From: Tillus elongatus
Lineage: Eukaryota; Arthropoda; Insecta; Coleoptera; Cleridae
Length of the DNA: 64,000 nt
Assembly: GCA_964006375.1 (NCBI GenBank)
Contig: OZ023262.1
Coordinates: forward strand, 192,857,907 to 192,921,906
Direction of reading: 5' to 3'
Positions 39,526-51,540 of this stretch are shown here, in pieces. The position numbers and the translations under genes are program-made. How positions within the stretch are numbered: the first letter of the stretch is position 1; each line of letters opens with the position of its first letter. The notes under the pieces are model-generated. The model did not search any database and had not been told where the DNA came from. It saw only the letters and a list, made by a program, of their open reading frames with translations.

Positions 39526-39850
39526 TTACATACTTTGTCCCTATATTGGGGTAGAAGTGGGCCAGGGTTGAAAATTTACTAAATTGTTAGTTGGTTGTAT
39601 ACAGTCTTAATTTTTTAACATTCTGTGTTATTTGGAGCTGCCGTGACAACATACTACTTGGTTCCGCAACGAGATGGCGGCACCTGTTTCGTGTCTTACA
39701 TCTCACTTAGTTTTGGAGGGCTGGCTACCATAGCCATATAACTTTATAAATGTATTCTCGCTGCAATTAGTATGCCGCACTGACGAGTTCTAATTAGAGC
39801 GAAACCGGTCGGCGGTTCTAGTTGTTGTGAGAATGCATCTAGCCTTACAT
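39526..39850 (+). repeat. R2 repeat, complete unit
   Basis: Starts tagccttacatactttgtcc, contains 'gttccgcaacgagatggcgg' and 'gcgaaaccggtcggcggttc', and ends 'gagaatgcatctagcc'. About 325 bp. The phrase gctctaattagagc within it is palindromic. Confidence 0.7.
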
Positions 39851-40036
39851 ACTTTGTCCCTATATTGGGGTAGAAATGGGTCAGGGCTGACAATTTACTA
39901 AATTGTTAGTTGGTTGTATACAGTCTCTATTTTTTAACACTCTGTGTTATTTGGAGCTGCTGTGACAACATACTGCTTAGTTCCGCAACGAGATGGCGGT
40001 ACGTGTTTCGTGTCTTACATCTCACTTAGTTTTGCC
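39851..40036 (+). repeat. R2 repeat, truncated tandem unit
   Basis: Starts ttacatactttgtccctata in direct tandem with the previous unit and stops after 'ttacatctcacttagttttg'. Confidence 0.7.
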
Positions 40037-40940
40037 CAAAATGTAAATATATTGCTTTATTTATCTGGAATCTAATATTACACTTTATTTGGCCCGCTAT
40101 TATTAGAACATTTATGTTTATTACATAAACACACAAATTAACATTTTCACTACACATTCACCGTATAATTGTGGTTAACTAAAAACAACTCTTTTTTTTT
40201 CAGGTAAGCAGGTGCTGCTTTCCCAATCTCTCTACTCTAGGCCTTCATAGCTCTTGGGTAAGATATATTTTTATTAGGACCTGTAATGTTTCTACGAAAC
40301 TTATTATTGATAACCAAAAGGATTTCATGTTAAAAATGTTAGCCTTTAAAAGTTTGGTTGGGACCCGTAAAAAAATATTCAAGCAATTTGCAGAAAAAGA
40401 CTTTCAACACACAAGCTAAGTGTTTACACTTAGTTTACACTTTACTTACACGACAAAATTCTGTTGCAGACATAAAATGTATTACATTATGTACGCCACA
40501 AACGAATATAAAAGCTGCTTGTATGTTAAATAGCAAAAAGATTATTTCACTTAGTAGGTCTAACGCGCTTTTGATGTATTTATAATTAACATGTGAATGA
40601 CGTCGAACTCTTACATGATTTTCTTTGATAATATTTTGCTATTATATCTGTAGAAGTGTTCAGCTTTTAGGAGACGAAACTTAAGCTTTTACTTTTGGAT
40701 GCCTAGTGAAAAAAGCTTTGGACGCAGCATGTGCCTTATGTTAATGAATCTTCATAGAGATGATCTTACCAAATTTTTTACGAACATTAGATATGCGCGA
40801 AGGAAAATTAAAAATTGCTTGAATTTTTATATATTGTGTTTACCACACACAGTAGCTTGGTCTTGCGCAGTGCTTAAACGGCACCCAAACGTTTTTTTTT
40901 ATTATTAAATGTTTATAACTATTTTGTATTTCTAAAACTA
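40037..40940. other. No recognisable gene
   Basis: AT-rich. 40715-40790 ('gacgcagcatgtgccttatg', 'gagatgatcttaccaaattt') is a decayed short-form C end. A 75-codon frame shows no motif. Confidence 0.4.
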
Positions 40941-40947
40941 AAAAAAA

Positions 40948-41287
40948 ATGTTTTCTTTAACGTCGGCTTGTTTCCCCGATTATGGTCAATCACCTCAGCA
41001 TTTTCACCTCACCATCCTGAAAATTTTGCCGAACCCCTGCCTTTCTGTAAGGAGGGTAGGGATCTTCATCATGCCCAACATTGCATGGACACGGAACCGA
41101 CGGCTTTACGCCCCCTCCGAATGGTGGAACGTGCATATATTCAACTTGCTCAAATACAATGCCAGAACCTCGGTTGATGTTAATTTATTACAGTTTGTAC
41201 TGAAAAAGTGAAAGGAAAACCCTGGCAATCGAACCCAGTACCTTTTGGTTTAGAGGCACACGTTCTTACCCCTGGACCACCGAGGCT
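40948..41287 (-). mobile_element. tRNA-derived SINE, near full length
   Basis: Tail 'gttttctttaacgtcggctt', body 'gaacccctgcctttctgtaa', head ending ccaccgaggc at the right. Lacks about 20 bp in the 'gacgccagggagcag' part relative to the 35-kb copy. Confidence 0.75.
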
Positions 41288-41414
41288 TATTATTTTTAAC
41301 TTAGAGACCTAAGTTTTGGCACCTAATATACTTATACAAAAATTGTCCGGAATAGTACCCGAAAACCTACGTACCAAATGTGATCAGAATCGGCCTATTG
41401 CCTTTTGAGTTTGA

Positions 41415-41540
41415 GACTGATATGATATGATTGTTTGTCGGGTGCTAACTGTATACAAAATTTTAGGACGATATCTCAATTTGTTATAAAGTTATCGTGG
41501 CTAAAAATAGACAGACATACAGACCGACAGACAAAAAAAT
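41415..41540 (-). repeat. Dispersed repeat paired with the window start
   Basis: 'gtatacaaaattttaggacg', 'atatctcaatttgttataaa', then 'gacagacatacagaccgaca'. Inverse of bases 1-160. Confidence 0.5.
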
Positions 41541-41695
41541 CCCTTCCTAAATCATGTTTTTTATATGTTTTGACACTTTTTACGACATTTAAGCAATAAC
41601 CAATTTTGTCGCCGATGCCATACTTTCACACGTATTGACGATGTGGAAGTAAAATGATTTCTACAAAAACACAAAAAGAATTCTGCGAAAACTGA

Positions 41696-42520
<825 letters not shown>

Positions 42521-43743
42521 GAAATTTCTCGATCGCTAGCTCGGGTGGTATGTTTTAGGCGTGTTATTTGTATTGTTTGATTATCGTTGAATTATGAATT
42601 ATGTCGGTAGTATGTATCGTTTTACGTATGTTAGCTGACTACTCTGTCTTTGTTAGCGATCGGACTTTAACCACTTAAGTCGTTTCAATTAAAGTCTTTC
42701 GTTATATTAGTATATTCTATTAGTATCATTTGATGAAGAAAATTATTAGTGAATTTCTGATAAAAATTTACTCAAAGCAAACTGACAAACAAATTATTGG
42801 TAGTTAACAATGCAAAGCTATAACTTTCATGTTAAATACCTCAACACAATTCCTAGCATTAACGAAAGCTCCAATATGTCATAATTATAATATAAGTCAC
42901 TCAAAGCCAAAGTTATATTATGCAATTAATTTGACATAATAACAACGAGTAGTCAATTAAACTTAACGATCACGTGACGCGGTGAATTTAAGCTCGAACC
43001 TAAGTAGACAGGGAAGGTGATAAACGAAAGTTAACCTGATGTATTGATTAAAACTTAATTCTAAATCATATTAAACATAAAGTTTTCAATAATGTGGTTA
43101 AATATGGTGTTTATAAGACAGGTTGTGACAGGTTAATGGATCCAATCAATGCAAATAACTTTGAGGTATCTGTTGCTATTTTGACATGATCAAAAACTGA
43201 TTGTGCGGGTCTCGAACTCTTTATTAAATCGCGAATATTTAAAAATCTAATTCCAAGAAGCAGTTTCTAAATTATCGACTATTAGTATAAAAATTTGCTT
43301 GTGACTTATGATACAGCTTCATTCAAAATTTTCTAATTTATTTCATTTGAACGCAAAATAAAGACTCAGATCTCTGGAACTAGCAGACAAGGTTAATTTA
43401 TTATATTTGTTAGGAGTTTGCACAACCCATGTTATTAGTTACGAGAAGAAAAGCATTCATTTTTAGGAAATTGCCCTTAAAAAATTTGATGATCCGTTAA
43501 AAATTATATGTAAAAAGTGTCCTGATAATGTGCACGTCAGATCAACGCCTACTTATATATTGAAGAAAAAGAAATCGACAAATTTGGGTTTTTCAAAATA
43601 ACTCTAAAACGAAAAGAGGCAGGGCAAAATACAAGTTATATTTCGAACGAGCATAAAATTCTACAAAACATTGCTAATTTAACCGTCTCCCTATCTCTAA
43701 TAATAACGGAGATAGCAATACATTCCCATCCAGTTTGGGGCAC

Positions 43744-43746
<3 letters not shown>
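42521..43746. other. No recognisable gene
   Basis: 42530-42740 changes abruptly to more even composition ('gatcgctagctcgggtggta') and could be a solo LTR or an unknown element, but I cannot find paired ends. The rest is AT-rich. Confidence 0.35.

Positions 43747-43821
<75 letters not shown>
43747..43821. repeat. (TA)37 microsatellite
   Basis: Right neighbour is a variant module A; left neighbour is unrelated. Confidence 0.95.
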
Positions 43822-43824
<3 letters not shown>

Positions 43825-43990
43825 ATACATCCAACCGATAACTCAAAAAAATATTTGTCTGATAGAGGTGAAACTAGGCAATTATCTTGATTATATTGAT
43901 AGCTTAGATGAGTTCGTTCGTTAGCTATAAACCGCAAAAATGTTATTCCCAGCGCAATATTTTCTTAGGTATAAAAGATTTTAGTGAAAA
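43822..43990 (+). repeat. TA-core family, module A variant
   Basis: 'gataactcaaaaaaatattt', 'agcttagatgagttcgttcg' (GTTC duplicated). Close to the 36.9-kb subfamily. Confidence 0.5.
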
Positions 43991-44239
43991 TGAATTTCTT
44001 TATTCATCCTAAATTATCTTCATTGTGGAAGTTAAAAGCACTTAATGACACGCTGACAAAACAATTAATAAAAAACTGACATTTACTCAAAATATTAATG
44101 TCCAAATTACGCATTTTGCTTGTGATCTTCTGTTTCATACCGTAAGTATGAAATAAACAGGTACACAACCTTCCACAGGGGTTTAAAGTTTCTGCAACTT
44201 GTCAGTAATCAAGTCAGGTCTGGTCAGCACGTTTGTTTG

Positions 44240-44312
44240 TGTTTTTTTTTTCTTTCGAACGGGACTATGTCCAATCACCGACGCCAGTGAGTATTTTCAC
44301 CCCACTGTGCGC
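44240..44312 (-). mobile_element. SINE 3' end fragment
   Basis: 'tttctttcgaacgggactat', 'gtccaatcaccgacgccagt', 'gagtattttcaccccactgt'. Only the tail-proximal part. Confidence 0.55.
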
Positions 44313-44493
44313 CGCATGCAAACGGACACAGATAATTTTATGACGAACAACGCACGCTATCCACTGTGCTGTCAGTTTTCTAGTCGACATCAAAGGCATT
44401 TGCATCACACAGTTGTGTCAATGTGAACTCGACAGTGACTGCAGTGTAGTTTTGTTATATTTGCGACGTAAATAGCCTTTTTAGTGACTGATC

Positions 44494-44740
44494 ATGTCTT
44501 ATTATCTTAAAAAGAAATGTGCATTGTTCATAATTGTATCAGATGATTTACATCTAACAAAAAGAGTGAATAACAGTAATAAGGAACGATGTTACTGGAC
44601 AATACAACTTTTTCTGTATGGGAAACAAAATGGTGGTGAAAACATACCACGCACTCTTGCTACTGATGAAACAACGGCACAATTTTTTGTGCATGTCAAA
44701 AGAAGATTTTGAAACTTTCACCAATTTGGTTGGATTATGT
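44494..44740 (+). pseudogene. Possible PIF/Harbinger nuclease N-terminal fragment
   Basis: KERCYWTIQLFLYGKQNGGE in one frame continues in the next as TYHALLLLMKQRHNFLCMSK and EDFETFTNLVG. The pattern (basic, Y/F-W, then LL-E/K, F-FLRMS-E-F--LL-LV) matches the start of HARBI1-like nucleases from memory. One frameshift at about 44640 is needed. No DDE part is present, so the assignment is tentative. Confidence 0.45.
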
Positions 44741-45214
44741 TCCAATGAGAAAGTTGCATATAATTTACTTTTGCTGAAAAACGTATTTAAAGTACAGCAA
44801 AATACTTAAAAAATATGTCTACAAGTAAACCCCCCCTTAAAGTGAACCACTAATTAGTAATTAATAATTGAAGTATTAAATATAATTCAAAAAGACAGGG
44901 TGGGCGAAAACGCGATCTTAATGGTGAAGAGGTTTGTGACGTCACGATCCGGTACATCTGCGTGATTAGCGGGCATCGCCATTTAACCTTGTCTTGTTTT
45001 CGTTTGTGTTTGCATCGAATTTTGAGCAGTTTTATCATGGTTTTAAGTAGTTTTGGTGTTTATTTCGGCAGGTGTTGTTCAACGAGAACTACTCATAAGC
45101 GCATTCGGAAAAAACTCACAGCATATATATTTTCGTTAGGAAATACATGACCATATTTAAATTTGTGCCGAGTTTCAAAATAAAACACACAACCTAAATA
45201 TTTATTGATGTAGA

Positions 45215-45435
45215 TCCGCCTTAACGTGTCCGACAATGCATGGTACACAGTACCGACGGGTTCACGCCTTTACCGTAGAGCGAAACGTGTAGGCATTCAA
45301 CTTGTTCAAATACAATGCCACAACCTATGTACGCTTGTAGTCAAAAATAATTTGTCCTTTCTACTAGAAACTGAACCCGATATCTTTGAGTCCAGAGGCA
45401 CACGTTCTTATTGTTTCATTGCCAGGTATTCCAAT
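45215..45435 (-). mobile_element. SINE, decayed 5' two thirds
   Basis: 'ccttaacgtgtccgacaatg', 'gcgaaacgtgtaggcattca', 'acttgttcaaatacaatgcc' and head 'ccagaggcacacgttcttat'. More diverged than the other copies. Confidence 0.65.
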
Positions 45436-46349
45436 CTACCTTCGTGCCTAATCGATTATAAACCAACACGCAATTTTTATTTGCATATTAAGTTGCTGCC
45501 TATGTACACGACACATCATATTCCATTGATATCGTGATTACAAATTAATATAAAGGCCTAGAGACAACGTGACCCTGAGAGCTTTAGCCAGCAATTAGCA
45601 TACAGAGGAAAGCTAATTAGCGAAAGTTAACCACCATCAATGGAATCTAATTTCAAGATAATTTATCGCAAACACTGTGAGCTGCCGTTGTGCAAAGGGA
45701 GACGTGTGTGTTCCCACGCGCTTTTTCCAAAGCTACCATGCCAAACAACCGTTTTACTTGCAATATTATACCTACATGGAAAAGAGATGTGCTCACGCAA
45801 CTATTAGCTTTATGAAAAATGGAATCTCAACTTCCACCTCAACATTTGTCTGTAATATATCGCATTGCACGGCAGGATATATTTTTATATTTTTTACTTT
45901 GGAACAATACTGAGAGAGATTTAAAAGAAAACCGACAAGTTGTGCCAATTAGGCGTTAGTTATGTTAATTTAATTTACGAATGATTTGTCTGTATACCGT
46001 GTTTAGAAGATATGGTTAATTTTTCTTCTATTTACACACAGAGTGTCTGAGTCTCGTTGCTTTTATCGGGAATCTCCGTTATAAGCAGCGATAGAAGGTT
46101 GCGGTTTTCAGAATACAATTCTACTTTTTGTGAAACTCACTATGATGAAAACAAAACTGACATGGCACTCTTTGTTTTTTTGAGATATGGAGTTATTTTA
46201 AAAATTTTTAATTTTTAGACACCCCCTGTAACTCCTTTGTTGTAAGCTAATAAAACTGTAAAAACTAATTCTAATACATTTTTGTACGAAGAACTTTAAA
46301 TCATATTTTGTGATACAAACCAGATATACGATTTTTTAAGTGTGTCACC

Positions 46350-46352
<3 letters not shown>
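45436..46352. other. No recognisable gene
   Basis: A 78-codon frame without motif. The stretch ends 'gtgtgtcaccctgta' against (TA)n, as at 28750-28764, so a transposon end is likely. Confidence 0.4.

Positions 46353-46416
<64 letters not shown>
46353..46416. repeat. (TA)32 microsatellite
   Basis: Flanked by CACCCTG on the left and CAGGGTG on the right, two facing transposon-like ends. Confidence 0.95.
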
Positions 46417-46419
<3 letters not shown>

Positions 46420-47356
46420 GGTGATTCACGGTCGATGGTAGGTTAGAGGTTTACGGAGGACGGGACCTAAGATTAGTTCGAAAATTTGGTCATTTTCAAG
46501 TAAAGTTTTAGTGTATTTCACCAATCTGGGGAATAAACTAAAAGTAATAGGGAACTCGATAATAGGTCCAGCAAGTCATTTCGACCAACGCGTTTTAGTT
46601 ATATTTAGGGCATTTTCATTATATATTGGGCCAATGGACGCAATTTATTGATAAATACGTCCAACGTTTTACTTGATTTCGACATATGGGCGCAAGTGCT
46701 GTGAAATTCTTAACAAGGAACTGCGCATGTGACATTATTCTGTGGGATCTGTGGTTATGTATGTATTAACAAACAGTAGATATTAGCAACTAGGTATGTC
46801 CATCTCTGTTTACAAACGACAACGTGTTGAATGATCAAAGAAGATATTTTAAATATTTGAATCAATGATAATTCGCACTGTATAAAAGAAAAAAACCACT
46901 GCAGTTATGTTTTTTTCTGTTAACATGGTTATGATAATTTGATATAATTCGAGCCCCTCTGTAAAAAGTAAAACTAGTTAAAATTAAAAACTCTTGAAAT
47001 TCTGATTTTGAGGATTGGTGATGTAAACGACAAAACTATCATACCGTCATTGTACACAAGCATTATTTTATGTTTTTTTTTCTAGTTAAGATTTAATTAC
47101 ACTAGATTCAACAAAAATGGTTTTTAGTTTTTCAATATAATCAAGATGGATACCACAAGCATAGTTTAATATGGCTACCATTGTAACATTATTGACCTGG
47201 AAGTTAATTTTGTCCTATTTTTTTTTAACTATAAGTTACAATTCCCAATGACAAGGCAAACTAACCAAAGTTTGAAGGCATTTTTACGTGAATTTCAACT
47301 ACATGGTAAACGAATTTAGTTTAAATTTATTATCAATCATACATTTTCATGTATCG

Positions 47357-47419
<63 letters not shown>

Positions 47420-49456
47420 GAGAGACGTATAAGAATGATTATATAGCGTTTTTGACCTTTATCCATAATATGTTATAGACATCAATAGAGCGAAAATAAG
47501 TAAATAAACATAAACATATGACAGCTGACCGTGTTGCCAATGCTTCATTCCATGGGCATAAAAAGGGATGAATTATATTGAAGGGGTACACGTGCTCATT
47601 TCAAATCAGCAGCTTTTCTTGCATATAGTAGTAGCTGAAGTAACTGAAGAATAAGTTTTATTAATTAAGTTCATCAACTGAAACACCTTCAACATTCACA
47701 AATTGACTGCTGTACACTTTGAACTTTGAGGACATTTTTATTTGAAGTCAGATTTTATGGGTATTTTCAATTTTGATATAGGCAATTTGACTTGGAAGAC
47801 CACTTCTGCAGTAATTATAACTATACGCCCAATCAGACAGCCATTTTAGGTTATCTTAGTGCCCAATACGTCCTGTGTTGTATTGCAGTTAGATTGGTAA
47901 TATATATGTAATCTGGACTTCATAAGAAGACTTATAATTTACTATACCACAGAGACGTATTGCAAGTTAATATTAGGTAATAGATTACCTTAAAATATGT
48001 ATTTTACGTAATTGGACTTAGTAGTCAGTTTTCAGTCCAATTTAGGGCACACTTCGAACTAAAAATGACGAATTGTGGAATTGAAACTCAAAATTATATT
48101 TAAGGATATTTATAGGTAAAATTGAACCAAATTTTTACCAATTTAGTTACTTGTAAATTACTGACTTTGAAGTAATTTTCATAGTCAAAAATAGGCTAAT
48201 TGGGAGCTGCATTTTTAAATTTATATTGATTATGGTTTGGATTATGGTTAAATATTATTAAATTACAACTTGGTTAGGTTACTTGGACTCGAGTGCTGGT
48301 TAACGTGCCTTAATTTGTTGCTTGGGATGTCCTCTGTATTAGTTATGACTAAGGGAAATTGTTCTCGATTATACAGAGTCGTTCAAAATTTCTAATTTTA
48401 CCAACAGATACAAATATGGTGAAAAGTGCATTTGCTTGAATATAACACCCTGTAGATTCTTAAATATCCTGAAAGACAATTAAAGTTTATATCAAAGACA
48501 CCCTGTATATTATTAAATATACCTAACGATAATTAATCATGTTCCCAACCCTAAATAGTCAGGTTTCCGAAATAAAAGCAGATTTCTATAAATGTAGGAT
48601 TATGTTGTCATATTTTGTATGTATTATAGTATCAAATGTCATGAAGCATGTCATTATGAAAATTAGTGAAAACTAATGCATCAATATTAAACCACTTGCG
48701 CGTTCTTTAACGAAAATTTGTTTTGAAAAGGATCAAAATGGAAGACAATAACCTTTTAAAGGAATTAGTGATGAAGTTGTTTATTCCTCATGGTAAATGT
48801 GATAAAATTATAGCAAGAACATGCAGAATGCTCGATGAAGTGTTTCCCGATTTACAACCAAAAACTTGCCTTTATTTCGGAAACCTGACTACTTAGGTAT
48901 ACGAACATGATACATTATTAGAAAGGAACTTTAATTGTTTTTCAGGATATTTTATAATATACAGGGTGTTCCATAAAAAATGCGCTTTTCATTATTTTTT
49001 GTATCTATCTGTAAAATCACAAATTTTTAACAACCTGTATAATGGAGAACCAATTACCTTAGAAATAGCTAATGCACAGGATATGGGCAAGCCCCACCCA
49101 AAATTGAAGCTTTCTACGAACCACATACCGCAGTAATAAACATTTAATTGGAGCCCTGTTTTGCACAAAAAATAAGAAGAACAATTAATTGCTAGAGAAC
49201 CGCTGGAGATATTTATAGGAAAATATACAAAAATAATCGTAAAGTAATAGCGAAGCGGATAATTTAATAATATACAGGTGCCCAATTAAAATATCAAATT
49301 TGTTGCTACTTTTCAATATAAGCGGCAACGACGTGGCGCGGCACTGAAAATATTTTAGATGGATAGAGCAGAACCAACTACCCAAGAAACCAATTTTTCA
49401 AAATAATCCTACGTCCCGTTCTCCGTAAACCTCTAACCTACCATCGACCGTGAGTC

Positions 49457-49462
<6 letters not shown>
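46417..49462. mobile_element. 3.05-kb TIR element without recognisable transposase
   Basis: Left end CAGGGTGATTCACGGTCGAT; inverted right end reads AAGGTGACTCACGGTCGATG. Both continue through 'ggtaggttagaggtttacgg' for about 65 bp. Both flanks are (TA)n, consistent with a TA target. No frame over about 100 codons. The small frame 48738-48896 (MEDNNLLKELVMKLFIPHGK to stop, 52 codons) and 48992-49285 match nothing that I know. Likely a non-autonomous element or one carrying an unfamiliar protein. Confidence 0.7.
47359..47419. repeat. (TA)n inside the 3-kb TIR element
   Basis: About 60 bp, with an AAT slip at its right end. Confidence 0.95.

Positions 49463-49524
<62 letters not shown>
49461..49524. 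repeat. (TA)n at the right edge of the 3-kb TIR element
   Basis: One TAATAT interruption near 49496. Confidence 0.95.
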
Positions 49525-49528
<4 letters not shown>

Positions 49529-49969
49529 CTTTAAATGGCAAAGTAAATTGCATTTTTCGTATTTCCATAGTAGGATATGGACAGTGGATAGTGAACAGGT
49601 TTTTAAAAACAATAGATCAAACAGGTTTTGTGTAATGGAACACCCCATTTCTTTTTACCAACTTTATATATCTCCTCTTTCTACGATGATCTTATAGACA
49701 ATTTACCTTTAGTTTACAGTTTAATTTTTTCTGGTGTGCTACAGTAAATAGAAGATGAAAGATGCTATAATTTATTACATATTTTCTTATGTATATTTAT
49801 TATTTTATGTCACACTAAAAGCCATTAATTTTAAATAATGAAGTTATAAAATGGGCATTTTGATATAACTAGTATATCATTAAATGTGAATATTTAGGAC
49901 ATTTAATTTTAAAACAAAAGAAAAATTGAAAGGTTCAAAAATATAGCTCAAATTGATTTCCATTGTGTT

Positions 49970-50750
49970 TTATGCAAGTTTGGAACACTTTCCTTGGTCT
50001 ACACAAAACGTTTAGAGGATAACAGGCTTGGCCTAGAGATTGATCAGTTCTGCTTCCACGGCGTTACACAAATCCTCCTTCGTAGGATGCATAGTATGAA
50101 AAATTGTATTTTTTAAGTATAGACAAAATAAAAATCCAAAACCGATAAATCTGGAGACTTGGGCGGTTATCTTACAGGACCGTGGGTACCCATACACCGA
50201 CTAGGATACAAATGATCTAGGTATGGTGTTACTGTTTGTGTTTTGTGCGCTGGAGCACCATCTTGCTGAAAAAAAAAGATATTTAAATGAATCAGTGGAA
50301 TATTATCACCTAAATCGGGCAGTAGGTATTTCTTCTAGTATTTCTTGGTAACTATCTGGTGTCCAACTGCCTTCCTAAATAACAAATTTACTTCTATATC
50401 CCAAGATTTAGCAAAAAACACTTAAACCAATTATATACTGCTGCTCCTGCAGAAATGTTACGTATTAGCTCTCTTGGGACCAAAACTGTTATGGTGCCTA
50501 TTTAGTATTCCAACACTGCTTACATATGCCTTGTCTGACGAAATAACTTTTTTATAAAATCTCTGTGTACACTTATCTACTACAAATGTTGTAAATACGA
50601 ATTGAAAAATTCCAAACGCTGTTGTGCATCTTCCAGATGAATATTTTGACCTGTTTTGTATTTAATGGTTTAAATTTAAACTTTTTTATTATTTCTTGAA
50701 CCCTGAATGTTGGAACCCCTATAGCATCTTCTGTTTTTTTTTACATTACT
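49970..50750 (-). pseudogene. DD41D Tc1/mariner-superfamily transposase relic
   Basis: Minus strand: GVPTFRVQEIIKKFKFKPL (helix-turn-helix end), NIHLEDAQQRLEFFNSYLQH, then VISSDKAYVSSVGILNRHHN with the first catalytic Asp near 50540. QQDGAPAHKTQTVTPYL carries the second (codon 50260-50262), and KSPDLSVLDFYF the third (codon 50134-50136). The 126-base interval is exact, 41 residues, with one TAA between. Several stops and frameshifts elsewhere. Lies 500 bp right of the 3-kb TIR element but is outside its ends. Confidence 0.8.
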
Positions 50751-51114
50751 TTGAAGGATATGTTGCTAGACTAGCCAGAACCATATTTGTTTATTTATAT
50801 AATTTGTTTGGTAGTGGTTGTAAAAACGGCCATAAGTCAATAGTATTTTTTTAATTCTCTTAATATTACTTTATACGACTGTCTTCATTTGGGAAACCTA
50901 TGAAAGGGTGTAATAAAAATGTAAAAATATTTATGATAGAACCGATATCTGCAGACGAAATACCTTTCGAAAGATAATTACAATGCTTCATTCTAATTCT
51001 TCTTGCATCCTATATATAACTTTATTATTAATAAATTAAAAATATACGTTATTTAGAATTTTTACGGTGCTCGCTATCACTAGCAGTAAGACTTCTCTCG
51101 GATACACTATCCTG

Positions 51115-51235
51115 TCGTCTAAAATTAGAACTTGGCGTTTCGGCCGTCTTATCGTGAGCTCCCTCAGTAGTCAAACTTCTTCTGAGGGAACTCACGACAA
51201 TACGGGTGAAACATCAAGTTCTAATTTTAGGCGAC
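51115..51235. repeat. Long imperfect hairpin, about 120 bp
   Basis: Left arm GTCGTCTAAAATTAGAACTT, GTTTC, CGT, TCGTGAG, TCCCTCAG; right arm mirrors it (CTGAGGGA, CTCACGA, ACG, GAAAC, AAGTTCTAATTTTAGGCGAC). Mismatches are short and mostly symmetric, forming small internal loops around a 13-base apical loop. Overlaps a 76-codon frame that I do not regard as coding. Confidence 0.75.
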
Positions 51236-51329
51236 ACGTTGGTGTGCCTAAGAAAAATGTTGTTGTTAGTGATAGAGACATGACTATTTGGCCCTAAAAT
51301 CTGTCTCATTTTATTACTTATAACAGTTG

Positions 51330-51540
51330 AATAATCTAATTTTCCAGCAAGACAATGCCAGGCTACGTACAGCTGCAGTGCCTAGACGCTTTGTGCAATA
51401 ACCCTATGTATTTATTTTTTCATGGCCCACAAAATATCCCAACCTATTACCTATCGAATATGTATGGGATAAGATAGGTAAAACGTTATGCCAGTCGCAT
51501 AGCGGCTGCATCGATAAGTTAAATTAGCTTAAGACAACAT
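51330..51540 (+). pseudogene. Tc1-like (DD34E) transposase C-terminal fragment
   Basis: FQQDNARLRTAAVPRRF (Asp codon 51351-51353) and, after a stop and shift, WPTKYPNLLPIEYVWDKIG (Glu codon 51456-51458). The 105-base interval is the 34-residue D-to-E spacing of Tc1 elements. Pattern WP-SPDL-PIE--W is diagnostic. N-terminal parts are not found. Confidence 0.75.

Noticed and set aside
42530..42740. A solo LTR
   Set aside because: Composition shift only; no TG...CA pair with a target duplication could be fixed.
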